From the NCBI RefSeq assembly GCF_004310285.1, contig NZ_SISF01000031.1:442511-506510 (forward strand): 64,000 nt of DNA. The letters are read 5' to 3'. This DNA comes from Agrobacterium cavarae (lineage in GTDB: Bacteria > Pseudomonadota > Alphaproteobacteria > Rhizobiales > Rhizobiaceae). Every line of letters starts with the position of its first letter. Position 1 is the first letter of the stretch. The position numbers and the translations under genes were made by a program. A model generated the notes under the pieces. It saw only the letters and a list, made by a program, of their open reading frames with translations. It was not told the origin of the DNA and made no database searches. Of this stretch, positions 61,808-64,000 are shown piece after piece.

Positions 61808-61842
61808 AGAGCGCCATGCCTCCTAGTGGACGTACGGCGCTC
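61808..61842. repeat. Mosaic repeat fragment, copy F (module c)
   Basis: AGAGCGCC (61808-61815) and GGCGCTC (61836-61842) are the arms of a hairpin whose flanks and inner gtggacgtac match module c of copy B. It lies between the convergent chemoreceptor and FkbM genes and may double as a terminator. Confidence 0.55.
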
Positions 61843-61873
61843 AATCTTCTTTGAACTACGATCGGCCCGCCGC

Positions 61874-62569
61874 TCAATCAACGTCCGGATCATATTCGCG
61901 CGGTCCATCGTCCTTGGCGAAGAGGACGCAGGGGCCGCGAGATCCCCGAGGATCATAGGCAAATCCTTTTTCCGCCAGCGCCTGGGTGATATCGCGAACA
62001 CCCGAAAGGCCATAGAGATGGTCGTGGAGCTCGACGAAAATCCGCTCCACGCCCTTAAGCTTGGCATCGCGCAACAGATCACGCTCCGCCCCTTCGATAT
62101 CCATCACCATCACGTTGATGTCATGCTGCTGGATGAAGGCGTCGATGTTCTCCGAGCCGATTTCGATGCGGCTGTCATAGGGGCCTTGCTTCTCGTCCAT
62201 GGATGACATCCACAGATCGCGCCGAACGTAGAAGATATGCGTGTCTGGATCCCCTGCGGTCAAAAGTCCCTGAGAGAATCGCACATTTCTTGCGCCATTG
62301 GCTTCCAGAATTCGTTCGGCAAGACGTGCCGTCGATGGGTTTGCCTCAAAAGCAAACACGGACACGTCCGGAATGCGGGCAATGACAGAAGTAATGACAC
62401 CAATGCCTGAGCCAAGTTCCAGCACACGGTCTCCGGGTCTTACAGCCCGCGCCACGCTTCGGGCTTCCTTCGCTTCATAACTGCCATCCTTGAGAGCCTG
62501 CCAGATTATCGGCGAGACTTCGTCTGACGACAAACGTAACAGGACGCCGTGTATCTCAAACGCTTCCAT
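61874..62569 (-). CDS. FkbM-family methyltransferase
   Basis: This 231-residue protein has SAM motif I in DRVLELGSGIGVITSVIA (residue about 50), VFAFEANPSTARLAERIL and the FkbM family segment DINVMVMDIEGAERDLLRDA (residue about 150). FkbM enzymes usually O-methylate sugars or polyketides, often in surface polysaccharide loci. I start at ATG 62569, preceded by AAAGGA at 6 bases. It is followed by the EAL gene upstream on the same strand, 73 bases apart. Confidence 0.9.
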   Translation of the reverse strand: MEAFEIHGVLLRLSSDEVSPIIWQALKDGSYEAKEARSVARAVRPGDRVLELGSGIGVITSVIARIPDVSVFAFEANPSTARLAERILEANGARNVRFSQGLLTAGDPDTHIFYVRRDLWMSSMDEKQGPYDSRIEIGSENIDAFIQQHDINVMVMDIEGAERDLLRDAKLKGVERIFVELHDHLYGLSGVRDITQALAEKGFAYDPRGSRGPCVLFAKDDGPREYDPDVD

Positions 62570-62642
62570 ATTGCGTCCTTTCATAGTTCTTTTAGGGGGA
62601 GTTCAGCTTGTTGGAGTGGATTGGCAGGCGGCCCGAGAACCT

Positions 62643-64000
62643 TCACGCATAGATGCCGTAGGCCGTGAGTTCGCTTGCAGGAACGGGCTTGCCGATCAGA
62701 TAGCCTTGGATTTGGTCGCAGCCGAGTTGGCGCATGTGGGCGAACTGTTCTTCCGTCTCAACACCTTCGGCAATCATCGTCATGCGCAACTTACGGCCGA
62801 GCCCAACGACAAATTCGACAATGGCCAACGCGTCCTGACTGCTGGTGATATCAGACAGAAAGGACTGGTCGATCTTAAGCTTGTCAAATGGAACGCGGCG
62901 CAGATTTCCAAGCGAAGAGTAACCCGTACCAAAATCGTCCATGGCCATGCTAATGCCGACCGCCTTGAGGTTGTCGAGGATGGCAAGCGTCTGGTCGCTG
63001 TTGCCGAGAAGCACGGATTCGGTGATTTCCAGCTCGAGACGCGCGGGATCGAGATTGCTCTTTTCCAGGGCTTCGACGACGTTTTGAATGAGATTGCTGC
63101 TGTGAAGCTGGACAGGCGAAAGGTTGATGGCAATCTTGATATTCGGCTTCCAGAGTGCCGCCTCTTTGCAGGCGGTCTCCATGACCCATTTTCCAAGCGC
63201 GTTGATAAAGCCGGTTCTTTCCGCAACAGGAATGAATTCCGCCGGTGGCACGCGTCCGCGCACAGGATGCGTCCAGCGCAAGAGCGCTTCAAATCCGCAG
63301 ACAGCGCGCGTCTCTGTCGATACTTGCGGCTGGTAGAACACATCCATTTCGTTGTTCTGGAGAGCCGCCTGCAGGTCAGCTTCGAAAGATCGCTTTTCTG
63401 CCAACTGGCTCTGCATATAGGGTCTATAAACGCTGAGGCTGCCAGCCCCCGCGCGTTTGGCCTCATAGAGCGCGAGATCCGCGTGCTTCAGCAACTCATC
63501 GGCATGGGATTGCCTATGGGAGATCGCAATGCCGACACAGGTGCCGATCTTAATCTCCATGTCCCCGATATGATATGGGCTGGCGATCCTTTCGACCAGG
63601 CAGCGAGCAAGATCGAGCGCTTGATCTTCGTCGAGATTGTCCGCCACAAGGGCAAACTCGTCGCCTCCCAGCCGACAGATCAGCTCGTGGTTTTTTCTGA
63701 TCGGCAGTATGCGCGCAGCCACGGCCTGAAGGAGGCTATCGCCGACGTCATGGCCGAGCGTGTCATTGATCTCCTTAAAACCATCGAGATCGAGAAGAAG
63801 CAGCGCAACCTTATCGATGCCAGATGGAGGGTCGAGCCGGCGCACGAGTTCACGCCGGAAGAGTGCGCGGTTGGGAAGGTTTGTCAGTGCGTCATGATAG
63901 GCATCATACTCAAGGCGAAGGTTGTTAGACTGCAACTCTAACGTTGCAGTCTGTAATTCTTCCGTCAAAAGTGTGAGCTTTGTCTGGGCGCGATCGAGCA
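62643..64000 (-). CDS. GGDEF-EAL c-di-GMP protein, 5' end outside the window
   Basis: The visible part (at least 452 residues) has an Asp/Leu-rich coiled-coil linker at its N-terminal edge, a GGDEF domain with intact RLGGDEFALVA (residue about 105 of the visible part), and an EAL domain with FEALLRW and DDFGTGYSSLGNL motifs. Both catalytic signatures are intact, so it could be a cyclase, a phosphodiesterase, or both. The frame is open through base 64000, and the linker implies an upstream sensor domain beyond the edge. The internal TTG at 63968 is probably not the true start. Confidence 0.92.
   Translation of the reverse strand, partial: LDRAQTKLTLLTEELQTATLELQSNNLRLEYDAYHDALTNLPNRALFRRELVRRLDPPSGIDKVALLLLDLDGFKEINDTLGHDVGDSLLQAVAARILPIRKNHELICRLGGDEFALVADNLDEDQALDLARCLVERIASPYHIGDMEIKIGTCVGIAISHRQSHADELLKHADLALYEAKRAGAGSLSVYRPYMQSQLAEKRSFEADLQAALQNNEMDVFYQPQVSTETRAVCGFEALLRWTHPVRGRVPPAEFIPVAERTGFINALGKWVMETACKEAALWKPNIKIAINLSPVQLHSSNLIQNVVEALEKSNLDPARLELEITESVLLGNSDQTLAILDNLKAVGISMAMDDFGTGYSSLGNLRRVPFDKLKIDQSFLSDITSSQDALAIVEFVVGLGRKLRMTMIAEGVETEEQFAHMRQLGCDQIQGYLIGKPVPASELTAYGIYA

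Noticed and set aside
62490..63941. 483-codon plus-strand frame across the GGDEF-EAL gene
   Set aside because: Antisense of a gene with intact GGDEF and EAL motifs; no domain and no ribosome site of its own.

Overview
The window is about 60% GC and densely packed. It looks like an ordinary stretch of a Rhizobiaceae primary chromosome, most likely Agrobacterium. The evidence is gene order and family content: DUF2232-rplI, dnaB-alr-radA-cvpA-purF, psd-pssA, rpoZ-rsh-DUF2062-acpS-lepB-rnc-era-recO, an L9 with an acidic tail, a bifunctional RxKD-type Rsh, and rhizobial mosaic palindromic repeats. I see no transposase, phage gene, CRISPR array, tRNA or rRNA.

1-6.8 kb: the DUF2232 membrane protein and rplI end at a clear terminator. 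A DMT exporter is divergent from an ArsR-type regulator. A MarR-controlled tripartite efflux cassette follows (MarR, 14-TM MFS pump, HlyD adaptor). 7-19.9 kb: core replication, repair and metabolism genes (dnaB, alr, radA, cvpA, purF, cysS), interleaved with an ABC exporter, an azlCD amino-acid exporter with an AraC regulator, and an SDR oxidoreductase. 20-30 kb: tandem GFA-family genes, proline iminopeptidase, rarD, a LOG protein, a large envelope LysM protein with internal duplication, an Atm1-type ABC exporter, and the phosphatidylethanolamine genes psd-pssA. 30-38 kb: small stress and housekeeping genes (YnfA, SRAP/YedK, GST, Nudix, TIGR02301, YgfZ, an HD protein, a tyrosine phosphatase, MscS) and a MarR-GNAT fusion with a perfect palindrome in front of it. 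38-49.7 kb: an NMT1/SsuA-type ABC importer with a mosaic repeat inside the operon, a dioxygenase-esterase fusion, a 933-residue DUF2339 membrane protein, HD, MOSC, methyltransferase and MFS genes.

49.7-59.3 kb: the conserved recO / era-rnc-lepB-acpS / rsh-rpoZ block on the minus strand. A lone receiver protein and a Crp/Fnr regulator sit between era and recO and are bracketed by mosaic repeats. A tiny DUF3563 gene (48 aa) lies between DUF2062 and rsh. 59.5-64 kb: an NYN-domain RNase-like protein, a soluble globin-coupled chemoreceptor, an FkbM methyltransferase, and a GGDEF-EAL protein whose 5' end runs off the window.

No unmistakable new multi-gene system is present. The most interesting signals are the modular repeat family, the MhqO/MhqD-like fusion gene, the internally duplicated LysM protein, the MarR-GNAT operator, and an 11-bp inverted repeat that ends flush with the rarD start codon. 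All functional calls come from reading motifs and context; no database search was run.
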